Assembly: GCA_022340585.1 (NCBI GenBank)
Contig: JAJDNS010000207.1
Span: forward strand, 1 to 51,161
Length of the DNA: 51,161 nt
From: Acidobacteriota bacterium
GTDB taxonomy: Bacteria > Acidobacteriota > Vicinamibacteria > Fen-336
Direction of reading: 5' to 3'
A model generated the notes under the pieces. The model was not told where the DNA came from. It saw nothing but the letters and a program-made list of their open reading frames with translations, and did not search any database. The translations under genes and the position numbers were made by a program. This document shows, piece by piece, positions 8,797 through 16,428 of this stretch; the stretch's first letter is position 1, and each line of letters opens with the position of its first letter.

Positions 8797-9903
8797 CTAC
8801 TCGGAGCGGTTTCCGAGGACGGCTTCGACGAGCTCACGGATGTGACTCGAGAGGTACTCGAACGCGGCCTCGTAGGCCGCGTGGACCTTCTCCGGCGAGC
8901 CCTCGACCTGCGAGGGGTCGTCGAGGCTCCAGTCCACGTACACCATCTTCCGGGGAGTACGGGGGAAGGCTTCCCTGACCCTCTCCGCCAGGCCGACGGT
9001 GACCTGGAACTTGTCGAGGTCCGGGACCTGGTAGACGTACTTCGGCGCGAGGTGGGTGACGTCGAGGCCCTTCTCCTTGAGGAGCTGCAGGGTCTTCTCG
9101 TCGATCGTGTCCGGCTCCAGTCCGGCGCTGGCGAAGGCGAAGCCGGGCCGATCGAGTGAGTTCGCGATGGCCTCGGCGATCTGGCTGCGGCACGAGTTGC
9201 GCTCGTCGACGAACAGGATCCGGATGGTCTCCGCGTCGGGGTGCTTGGCCAGCTCGCCGGTGCACAGGTAGAGCACCTCCATGCACACGTTGCGGGCCTG
9301 GTCGGCCACGCGCTCGAAGCGGCGGCCGATGGTCTGGAGGGGGGCGATCCCCTCCGGGGGAATCTTCCCTTCGCGGACGAGGTCGACCACCTCGGCATTG
9401 AACTTCCGCTTGAGCGCGTCCACTGCCGGCTCCGCCTCCATCGCCTTCTGGGCCGCCTCCGCGTCCTGGGTCACGAAGGCCTCGACGGCGTCGTGGAGCA
9501 TGGGGATGGAGCGGTCCGCCATCTCGGTGATCCACTGCTTCAGCGGATCCGGCGCGGGGGGAAACTTCCCCAGCTTCACCACCTGCCGGGCCACGCTCTC
9601 GGCGTAGTCCCCGACCCTCTCGAGCTCGAGGTTGATCTTGATCGTGCTGTAGGCGAATCGGAGGTGGGCTCCCACCGGCTGCTGGCGGACCAGGAACTCG
9701 AGGCAGCGCCGGTCGATCGCCTTCTCCTTCTCGTCGATGTGCTGGTCGCGGAGGATGACGGCGAAGGCCAGCTGCCGGTCGTTCTCGACGAAGGCCCGTG
9801 CGCAGTCGCGGAGTGACTGCTCGGCGATGGCGGACATCTCGCGGACCTCTTCCTTGATCCGGTCGATGTCACGCTCGAGGGACTCTTCGAAATGAGTGGT
9901 CAT
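8797..9903 (-). CDS. phoU: PhoU fused to a catalytically dead ArsC/LMW-phosphatase domain
   Basis: 368 residues in two parts. Residues 1-215 are PhoU: two three-helix repeats, each with its E-x-x-x-D metal motif (Glu95-Asp99 in LERVGDYAES; Glu197-Asp201 in FERVADQAR). PhoU links Pst to PhoR and restrains the Pho response. Residues 227-368 match thioredoxin-coupled arsenate reductase, but the P-loop reads FVDERNSCRSQIAEA: the nucleophilic Cys is Asp233, while the P-loop Arg239 remains. The two redox cysteines are also lost (Gly304 and Phe313 where ArsC at 32101 has Cys87 and Cys94). The general-acid region DDP (328-330) remains. I infer an oxyanion-binding sensor rather than an enzyme. ATG at 9903 follows AGGA; a promoter lies about 100 bp upstream. 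Confidence 0.93.
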   Translation of the reverse strand: MTTHFEESLERDIDRIKEEVREMSAIAEQSLRDCARAFVENDRQLAFAVILRDQHIDEKEKAIDRRCLEFLVRQQPVGAHLRFAYSTIKINLELERVGDYAESVARQVVKLGKFPPAPDPLKQWITEMADRSIPMLHDAVEAFVTQDAEAAQKAMEAEPAVDALKRKFNAEVVDLVREGKIPPEGIAPLQTIGRRFERVADQARNVCMEVLYLCTGELAKHPDAETIRILFVDERNSCRSQIAEAIANSLDRPGFAFASAGLEPDTIDEKTLQLLKEKGLDVTHLAPKYVYQVPDLDKFQVTVGLAERVREAFPRTPRKMVYVDWSLDDPSQVEGSPEKVHAAYEAAFEYLSSHIRELVEAVLGNRSE

Positions 9904-10452
9904 CGTTCCTGCCGGCTCTTCGTGCCTGGTCGGGGCGCCGCCCGCGTCACGGTGTCCGCCACGGGCTCTCGAGGGCCGTCGCATGCGCGGCCAGACCTCG
10001 TCGGGACGATAGCAGATGTGCCGACCCAAGCCAATGTCGCCATGGCGATCGTGTCCCTGGCCGAGGAGACGCAGCCTCGGGGGCAGGGGGGCCGGCGCGG
10101 CGGGGGCGCCCTCCGTTGAGAGGCGGCCCTGCCAGCCGACGACGCACGAGCGTAGCGCGGCAACGTCGACGCCGGCGTAGTCCCCGGGATAGCCCTCGAG
10201 ACGCTGCAGGGCGCGCGCAAAGAGCCTCCTGGCGCCGACCGGGTTCTCGTTGCCGAGGTGGTAGAACCCGACCGCCACCTGGATCAGGCCCTGGAGGAAG
10301 TCCCGGCTCGGGCCCCGGACGCCGGCCCAGAGTTCCTCGAGGGTGTCGTGGCACTCGTAGAAGTGGCCGCGGTTGAACTCGGACACTCCCTTCTCGAAGG
10401 CGTCCTGCTCCCCGGGCGTGAGCGACGGCGGGGGGACGGGGCGGCCCCCCAC
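9904..10452 (-). CDS. DUF309-domain protein, reading frame open into phoU
   Basis: A GTG at 10452, 2 bp after the ppk1 stop, begins a frame with a clear DUF309 domain: EQDAFEKGVSEFNRGHFYECH, TLEELWAG, SRDFLQGLIQVAVGFYHL, GARRLFARALQRLEGY (about residues 15-85). DUF309 is a small helical domain of unknown biochemical role. No stop codon follows: the frame continues through about 75 residues of low-complexity Arg/Pro/Gly-rich sequence straight into PhoU, giving one 551-codon frame (10452-8797). Either the stop was lost, or a DUF309-PhoU-ArsC fusion is made as well as PhoU from its own promoter and ATG. The end given here is simply the PhoU start. Confidence 0.6.
10006..10034 (-). promoter_or_regulatory. 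Candidate sigma70-type promoter for phoU
   Basis: On the minus strand TTGGCT (10034-10029) is followed after exactly 17 bases by TATCGT (10011-10006), preceded by TGC, an extended -10 element. Transcription would start near 9999, about 95 bases before the PhoU ATG. It lies inside the poorly conserved stretch behind the DUF309 domain, supporting independent expression of phoU and the pst genes. I see no PhoB-box repeat next to it. Confidence 0.5.
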
Positions 10453-10454
10453 CC

Positions 10455-12575
10455 TCAAACCTCGGGCGCGGCGAGGGGCTCGAGGGCCACGTCGGCGGCC
10501 TGCCGTGCCCGCTCCGCCGCCCGGGCCGCCTCCCGGTGCAGCTCGATCTGGGAGCGGAAGGGTGGCTCGCCCTGTCGCCGGGGGCGTCGCTGGTAGCGGC
10601 CGTCGTTCTGCAGAACGCGGGCCTTGACGTCGTCCCGGAAGGCGAACTCGAGGGCCCGGAGCACCTTCGACCGTCCCTCGTGCGACTCCACCGGGAAGAG
10701 CAGCTCGATCCGCCGATCGAGGTTGCGGGGCATCCAGTCCGCGCTCGAGAGGTAGACCTCGTCGTCGCCGCCGTTGCCGAAGTAGAAGATCCGCGCGTGC
10801 TCGAGGAAGCGGTCCACGATCGACACCACCTCGATCGTCTCCGAGAGGCCCGGCACCCCCGGACGGAGGCAGCAGATCCCGCGCACGTTGAGGTGAATCC
10901 GCACCCCGGCGCCCGCCGCCGCGTAGAGAGCCCGGATGATCTCCTCGTCGACCAGGGAGTTCATCTTGGCCCGGATCTCGGCCGCCTGCCCCCCCTCGGC
11001 GCGCTCCCGTTCCCGATCGATGAGCCGCAGCACACGCTCGCGCAGCTGGGTCGGGGCCATGACCAGCTTCTTCATCCGCGGGGGGTCGGAGTAGCCGGTG
11101 AGCGCGTTGAAGAACGACGAGGCGTCCTCCCCGATCTCCGGATCCGACGTCATCAGGCCGAAGTCGGTGTACAGCCGGGCGGTGCGGTCGTTGTAGTTTC
11201 CGGTGCCGAGGTGGACGTACCGGTCGATGCCCCGGCGGCCCCGTCTCACCACGAGACAGATCTTGGAGTGGGTCTTGTAGCCCCGGATGCCGTAGATCAC
11301 GTGGCAGCCCGCCTCCTCCAGCCGACGGGCCCACCGGATGTTGGACTCCTCGTCGAAGCGGGCCAGCAGCTCCACGAGGACGGTGACCTGCTTGCCGTTC
11401 TCGGCCGCGCGGGCGAGCGCGCGCACGATCGGCGAGCGGCCGCTCGTCCGGTACAGCGTGAGCTTGATGGCGAGGACGTTGGGGTCGTCGGCGGCGGACG
11501 AGACGAGATTCTCCACCGGATCGAAGGAGTCGAAGGGGTGATGGAGCACGACGTCGCGCTCGTCGAGGAGCTCGAAGAGGTCCTCTCCCCCGACGGTCAC
11601 CGTCGGCTGGGGCTTGAGGGGAGTGTCCCGCAGGTCCTCGAGGGCCGGCAGCTTCGTCAGCTGCATCAGCGGCCGGATGTCGACCGGTCCGCGAACCTGG
11701 TACGTGTCCTCCGGGCCGACGGCCAGCAGGGTCGACAGGAGAGAGAGGAGCGGCGGAGAAACCGAGTCCTCCACCTCCAGCCGGACGATTCCGCTGCGAC
11801 GGCGGTTCTTGAGCTCCTCCTCGATCACCTGGAGGAAATCGGTGCCGCCCTCGTCGTCGAGGTCCAGCTCGGAGTCCCGGGTCACTCGGAAGGCGGCCAC
11901 GTCCCGGATCTCCTGGCCGGGGAACAGGGCGCCGATCTCGGAGCGGATCACGTCTTCGAGGAGCACGTAGACCATGCCCTCGGCACCCGAAGGGTGCACG
12001 AGACGGGGGAGTCCCCCGGGGACCTGGACCACCGCCAGGCGCTCCTGCTCGTCCCCGGCGGCGGGCGCGAGCAGGACGGCGAGGTTGAGGCTGAGGCCGG
12101 CCAGCATGGGGAAGGGGCGCGAGGCGTCGATGGCGAGAGGGGTGAGCGCCGGCATCACCTCGTCGCGGTGGTGGCGCCCGAGGGCCGCGCGGACCGGAGG
12201 CTGCAGCTCGACCGGCGACTGCAGCCGCAGGCCGCGGGGGGCGAGGCCGCCCAGGAGGCTCTCGTGCAGGGTCGCGTAGAGCTCGTCCACCATCACGTGC
12301 GCACTCGCGGCGATCCTCTGGAGCTGCTGGACGGGGGTGAGCCCGGCCAGGTCGGGGGCGATGTCGCCCTCGGCCAGGGCGTTCTTGAGCGCGGCCACGC
12401 GCACCATGAAGAACTCGTCGAGGTTGCTGGCCACGATCACCGCGAACTTGAGCCGCTCCAGGAGGGGGCTCGAGTCGTCCTTCGCCTCCTCGAGGACGCG
12501 CCGGTTGAACTCGAGCCAGCTCAGCTCGCGGTTCAGGAAGCGCTCCGGGTCCCGGGGCACCGCTGGCGTCCTCAT
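10455..12575 (-). CDS. ppk1: Polyphosphate kinase 1
   Basis: 706 residues, normal PPK1 length. The N-terminal domain starts FLNRELSWLEFNRRVLEEA with SNLDEFFMVRVA. The two phospholipase-D-like catalytic domains carry the phosphohistidine region (YKTHSKICLVVRRG), HLGTGNYNDRTARLYTDFGL and, further on, RFLEHARIFYFGNGGDDEVY. PPK1 reversibly polymerises the gamma-phosphate of ATP into polyphosphate. Its start overlaps the ppx stop by 4 bp, so storage and degradation enzymes are co-translated. The C-terminus has a short Arg-rich and Ala/Glu-rich helix (about residues 660-706). Confidence 0.96.
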   Translation of the reverse strand: MRTPAVPRDPERFLNRELSWLEFNRRVLEEAKDDSSPLLERLKFAVIVASNLDEFFMVRVAALKNALAEGDIAPDLAGLTPVQQLQRIAASAHVMVDELYATLHESLLGGLAPRGLRLQSPVELQPPVRAALGRHHRDEVMPALTPLAIDASRPFPMLAGLSLNLAVLLAPAAGDEQERLAVVQVPGGLPRLVHPSGAEGMVYVLLEDVIRSEIGALFPGQEIRDVAAFRVTRDSELDLDDEGGTDFLQVIEEELKNRRRSGIVRLEVEDSVSPPLLSLLSTLLAVGPEDTYQVRGPVDIRPLMQLTKLPALEDLRDTPLKPQPTVTVGGEDLFELLDERDVVLHHPFDSFDPVENLVSSAADDPNVLAIKLTLYRTSGRSPIVRALARAAENGKQVTVLVELLARFDEESNIRWARRLEEAGCHVIYGIRGYKTHSKICLVVRRGRRGIDRYVHLGTGNYNDRTARLYTDFGLMTSDPEIGEDASSFFNALTGYSDPPRMKKLVMAPTQLRERVLRLIDRERERAEGGQAAEIRAKMNSLVDEEIIRALYAAAGAGVRIHLNVRGICCLRPGVPGLSETIEVVSIVDRFLEHARIFYFGNGGDDEVYLSSADWMPRNLDRRIELLFPVESHEGRSKVLRALEFAFRDDVKARVLQNDGRYQRRPRRQGEPPFRSQIELHREAARAAERARQAADVALEPLAAPEV

Positions 12576-14239
12576 TGCTGTCCTCCCGCCTCCCTGAAGG
12601 TGACCTTGTGTCCGAAGACCTCGGTCAGCAGGTCCGCGCGGGCGAGGGCGGCCAGGCGCTCGATGGTCAGGTCCCCGGCGCCGTCGACCTCGAGGACCCA
12701 CTGGTCCCCGGCCTTCAGCATCCGGACGTCGCGAACCTTCTGCAGGTGGTCCGCGTCGAGGGCGTTGGTGACCCGGAGGATCGCGGCGAGCTTGTTGACC
12801 AGGACGCGGGCCTCGCTGTCGAGGGCCATGTAGGGCAGGTGAGACTTGTTCGGAGAGGCCCGCCGATGGTACCGGGCCACATTCGAGATCACCGCCATGT
12901 CCTCCCGGCTGAGCCCGAAGATCTCGGCCGCCGAGAGCACGTACTGGCCGTGCTTGTGGTGGCCGCGCAGGCTGACGAACGCCCCGATGTCGTGGAGCAA
13001 CGCCGCCACCTCGAGAATCAGCCGGGCCCGCTCGCCGAGCCCGTGCTCGGAGCGGAGCTCGTCGAAGAGGCGGGTGGCGAGGTGGGCCACGTGGCGGGCG
13101 TGGGACTCGTCGTAGCGGTACTTCTCGCCCAGGGCCGCCGCCGAGGCGAGGACCTGCTTCGAGAAGTCCTCGATGCCGTGCCCCTCGGCGGTGCGCACCA
13201 TGTCGAGGAGGAGGCCGGCCCGGAGGGTGGCCTCGGGAACCAGCACCCGGGTCGCCTGCGTCTCGAGCAGGAGCTCCTGGTACACGAGCAAGGCCGGCGC
13301 GAGGGACTCCACCCTCGCCTGCGGGAGGCGGTACCGCTCCACGAGCTGGTCGTCGTCGAGGGCCGCGGTCTCCTCGCAGAAGGCCAGGAACGGCTCCCGA
13401 TCGACGTGGCGCACCCGTCGGTCCCGCGCCTCGCCCACCGTCTGATCGGCGGTGAAGCGCGCGTCACCCCCGAGGGCGACGAACTGCCGGGCCGCCCGAA
13501 GGGGCATCTCGCGTCGAATGTCCTCGACGATGTTCTGGACGTGGCGACGGAACAGACGCACCCTCTGCTCGTGGCTCCCGTGCCACGAAGCGAGGTTCTG
13601 CCGCATGCGGATGGCCCCCAGGGCGTAGGTCCCGGAGTAGACCGGCGCCCCCTGCCGGAGGAAGGAGATGTCGGCGCTGCCCCCGCCCACCTCCACCAGG
13701 AGCGAGTCGGCCCCGCCGAGCGTCTCGTCGTCGCGGAGGGCCTCCCGTACGGCCATGTAGGTGAGACGGTTCTCCTCGGAGCCGTCGATGACCTCCACGT
13801 CGATCCCCGTCCGCATCTTCACCCGGTCGAGGAACGTGTCCCGGTTGAGTGCTTCGCGCACCGCGCTCGTGGCCACCGCCCGGTAGCCCACGACCCCGTA
13901 GGAGTCCATGATCCGGCGGAAGCCCTCGAGGGCCCGCAGGGCGGCCTCGATGGTGGGGGCGCCGAGGCGGCCCGAGGTGAAGGCGTCCTTGCCGAGGGCC
14001 ACGGCCCGAGAGGCCTCCTCCAGGACGCGTGGAGGCCCTTCCGGGGGCATCTCGGCCACGACCAGCCGGAGCGCGCTCGCCCCCATGTCGAGCACCGCCA
14101 TCGGGCGCCCCCCCGGGGCCTCGTCGGGGGCAATCGGGCGGGCCCCGACGAGCTCACTTCCGCCCGGGCCGTCCCTGGAGTCCGCGGGATCTGGTGTCGG
14201 TGGGGTCATCGGGGGCCTGCCAAAGGGATAAACATCCAT
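12572..14239 (-). CDS. ppx: Ppx/GppA phosphatase with C-terminal HD domain
   Basis: 555 residues, first gene of the phosphate operon. After a Pro-rich N-terminal tail (1-45), the actin-like ATPase fold shows AVLDMGASALRLVVAEM, ATSAVREALNR, IDVEVIDGSEENRLTYMAV and SLLVEVGGGSADISFL. This is the Ppx/GppA family, which hydrolyses polyphosphate exo-wise and/or pppGpp. The C-terminal half holds an HD-type domain (VAALLHDIGAFV, with HKHGQYV). The ATG at 14239 has an excellent AGGAGGT four bases upstream; a later ATG at 14209 lacks one. It is divergent from the CHAD gene with 66 bp between starts. Exopolyphosphatase is more likely given ppk1 next door. Confidence 0.92.
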   Translation of the reverse strand: MDVYPFGRPPMTPPTPDPADSRDGPGGSELVGARPIAPDEAPGGRPMAVLDMGASALRLVVAEMPPEGPPRVLEEASRAVALGKDAFTSGRLGAPTIEAALRALEGFRRIMDSYGVVGYRAVATSAVREALNRDTFLDRVKMRTGIDVEVIDGSEENRLTYMAVREALRDDETLGGADSLLVEVGGGSADISFLRQGAPVYSGTYALGAIRMRQNLASWHGSHEQRVRLFRRHVQNIVEDIRREMPLRAARQFVALGGDARFTADQTVGEARDRRVRHVDREPFLAFCEETAALDDDQLVERYRLPQARVESLAPALLVYQELLLETQATRVLVPEATLRAGLLLDMVRTAEGHGIEDFSKQVLASAAALGEKYRYDESHARHVAHLATRLFDELRSEHGLGERARLILEVAALLHDIGAFVSLRGHHKHGQYVLSAAEIFGLSREDMAVISNVARYHRRASPNKSHLPYMALDSEARVLVNKLAAILRVTNALDADHLQKVRDVRMLKAGDQWVLEVDGAGDLTIERLAALARADLLTEVFGHKVTFREAGGQQ

Positions 14240-14305
14240 TTTACCTCCTCCGGGGGTTCCCTCGTCACACGGGCGTGGTATTCTTCCCGCCCTCATCGAG
14301 CGACC

Positions 14306-15280
14306 ATGACCCCTGCCAAGCCTGGAACCGCCCCGGCCAGCCTCCTTCGGGAGCGCATTCGTCGGGTGTTCCGGGAGTTCCCGGGGGCCCTCGCCGGGGC
14401 CGAAGAGCCCGTCCATCAGCTCCGGGTGGCCGGCCGCCGCCTGCGGGTGGCCCTGCCCCTCCTCGCGGGCAAGGCCGGGGGAAGGCGCCTCCGAAGGGCC
14501 CGGCGGATCCTCCGGGATCTCACGCGAGCGGCCGGCGCCGGACGCGACCTCGACGTCCTGGTGGCCCTCTTCGACGAGCGGCTGGCCGGTCTCGAGGAGG
14601 TCTCGGCCGAGCAGCGCGAGCTGCGACGCCGGATGAGGACGGCACGGACCCGGAGCCGGCGCGGGCTGGCGGCGGGGATCCTCGATCTGGACATCGACGG
14701 GCTCCGCCGGCACCTCCGGCGCCTCCGCTCCCGGGGAACCGCCGACAGCGAGACGGTCCTCTCCCGGACCGGGTCCGCGAGCGAGCGCGAGGGCGCCCGG
14801 GTCCTCGAGGGCCTGGCGGCGGTCGGCGACCGCTACGACCCGGAGGCCCTCCACGCCCTGCGGCGCCGGATTCGGCAGCTGCGCTACACCGCCGAGGTGG
14901 ACGAGGCCCTCCGCGGCCGGGAGGCGGGGGCCAGCGCAACCTGGAAGAAGCTCCAGGACGCTATCGGTGTCCTCCACGACGTTCACGTCCTCGCCGAGTG
15001 GATGGGGAAGCAGGCCAACCGCGCCTCGGCCCGGGGCCGCACGGCGCTGGCCGCGGCCGCCACGGCGGAGCGCCAGGCCTTCGAGGCGGAGGGTCGGCGG
15101 CTGCACCGGAAGCTGCTGGAGGCGGGCCCAGCCGACCTCGCCGCGCAGGCGATGACGGTCGTGACGGGCGGGGACCCGGGACCCGGGTCCGCGGCGAAGC
15201 CAGGGCCGAAGCCCTCGTCGTCGTCGCCCCTCACGCGATCGTCGTACCGCGCGGCTCCCCCGGCGCCCACCGGGCCCTGA
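14306..15280 (+). CDS. CHAD-domain protein (polyphosphate-binding)
   Basis: 324 residues. The CHAD fold (conserved histidine alpha-helical domain) is seen as two helical repeats, with EPVHQLRVAGRRLRVALPLL in the first and EALHALRRRIRQLRYTAEVD plus AIGVLHDVHVLAEWM in the second. These carry the conserved His/Arg/Lys surface that binds polyphosphate. Divergence from ppx-ppk1 fits a role on polyphosphate granules or chains. There is no fused CYTH domain. The last 35 residues are disordered Gly/Pro/Ser. The ATG at 14306 lacks a strong ribosome-binding site, so the exact start is uncertain. Confidence 0.88.
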   Translation: MTPAKPGTAPASLLRERIRRVFREFPGALAGAEEPVHQLRVAGRRLRVALPLLAGKAGGRRLRRARRILRDLTRAAGAGRDLDVLVALFDERLAGLEEVSAEQRELRRRMRTARTRSRRGLAAGILDLDIDGLRRHLRRLRSRGTADSETVLSRTGSASEREGARVLEGLAAVGDRYDPEALHALRRRIRQLRYTAEVDEALRGREAGASATWKKLQDAIGVLHDVHVLAEWMGKQANRASARGRTALAAAATAERQAFEAEGRRLHRKLLEAGPADLAAQAMTVVTGGDPGPGSAAKPGPKPSSSSPLTRSSYRAAPPAPTGP

Positions 15281-15314
15281 CCTTTCAGGGTGTTCCAGGC
15301 CCCGGCGAACGGGG

Positions 15315-16394
15315 TCATGCGAGCACGGCAGGCTCCTGGGGGTCGTCGTCCCGCTCCACCCCCTCGATCTCCAGAACGAAGTCGGGCCCGAAGGCCGAGG
15401 CGGGCGTCTGGAACCCCTCCGGGGCGGCGCCGGCCAGGACGCGCTCCACGGCGGCCAGGCAGGACCGGGCGGTGAAGGTGTAGGCCTCGGGCGTCCGGAG
15501 ACGGCTCACCGCACGCCGGCCCCCGTCGTCCACGGCCTCTCCCCAGACCCAGGCCCGCCCCCGCAGCCTCTCCACGGAGGAGGGGCCCCGGGGACCGGCC
15601 CGGACCCGCTGCCGGAGCAACCGCTGCAGCCAGGCCGCGCCGGCCAGGGGCCCGAGGGCCCGGCTGGCCCGGGAGAGGAGGCGCAGGGTCCAGGGGGCCG
15701 CCACGTACACCTCGATCTCCGGGATCCCGGTCGAATGCCAGGCGGTGGAGACGTCCCCCCAGGGGATGGTGATGGCCTTGCGGGGCCCCTGCCCGAAGTC
15801 GATCGATCGCGTGCGCCAGGCCGAGGGAACCGGGGTGAGGACACCGTTCCGGCGCACGAGACCGCCGTGGCCCAGCCCCTCGAGTGCGGTGAGGGCGGTC
15901 CCGTGGGAGACACGCCCGCGGGCCTCGAAGCCCAGGGCGAGTCGCCGCGCCCCGGGCAGACGGCCCTTGAGGTGGAGGGCGAGGCAGTCGGTGGGCACGA
16001 CGTCGAAGCCGGAGCCGGGCAGGAGCACGACCCCGGCGTCGCGCGCCTCGCCGTCACGGGCGGCCAGCGCCTCGAAGACCGTCACCTCGCCGGTGATGTC
16101 GAGGTAGGGCGTGCGCGTCCGGAGGCAGGCGTCGGCCATCGCCCGGGAGGTGCGCGAGAAGGGGCCGGCGCAGTGGAGAACGAGGCTCATCCCCTCGAGT
16201 CCCTCGTCCACGCGTCCCGGGTCGTCGAGGGAGAACAGACGCCGGGGGAGGTCCAGCTCGTCGGCGAGAGCGCAGATGGCGTCGGCCCGGCGCCCGGCCA
16301 GGATCGGGTGGTGGCCCCGCGTCACCGCGAGCCGCGCGACGAGGTCGCCCGTGTAGCCGTTCGCCCCGTACAGGAGCCAGGGACCGGTCATCAT
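15315..16394 (-). CDS. Saccharopine dehydrogenase-like NAD(P)-binding reductase
   Basis: 359 residues. The N-terminal Rossmann fold has LLYGANGYTGDLVARLA and ILAGRR, then LVLHCAGPFSRTS and YLDITGEV, the pattern of the saccharopine dehydrogenase / trans-acting enoyl reductase superfamily. Later, GSGFDVVPTDCLALHL is typical of the subgroup. The substrate is unknown; relatives act on lipid or amino-acid intermediates. I choose the ATG at 16394, preceded by GAGGTGG, over a GTG at 16400. It is convergent with the CHAD gene; the 34-bp gap contains a small CCCCG/CGGGG hairpin with no T tract. Confidence 0.82.
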   Translation of the reverse strand: MMTGPWLLYGANGYTGDLVARLAVTRGHHPILAGRRADAICALADELDLPRRLFSLDDPGRVDEGLEGMSLVLHCAGPFSRTSRAMADACLRTRTPYLDITGEVTVFEALAARDGEARDAGVVLLPGSGFDVVPTDCLALHLKGRLPGARRLALGFEARGRVSHGTALTALEGLGHGGLVRRNGVLTPVPSAWRTRSIDFGQGPRKAITIPWGDVSTAWHSTGIPEIEVYVAAPWTLRLLSRASRALGPLAGAAWLQRLLRQRVRAGPRGPSSVERLRGRAWVWGEAVDDGGRRAVSRLRTPEAYTFTARSCLAAVERVLAGAAPEGFQTPASAFGPDFVLEIEGVERDDDPQEPAVLA

Positions 16395-16428
16395 GGCCAC
16401 CTCGCACCTTACCCCACCTCGGCTTCGC

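Noticed and set aside
12575..14305. Plus-strand open frame in line with the CHAD gene, giving a 901-codon reading frame
   Set aside because: The part before 14306 is antisense to ppx and shows only the His/Glu/Leu/Val-rich pattern of an antisense shadow; the CHAD fold begins after 14306.
15300..15314. CCCCG-GCGAA-CGGGG hairpin between convergent genes as a terminator
   Set aside because: The stem is only 5 bp, there is no T tract on either strand, and such hairpins are expected by chance at this GC content.
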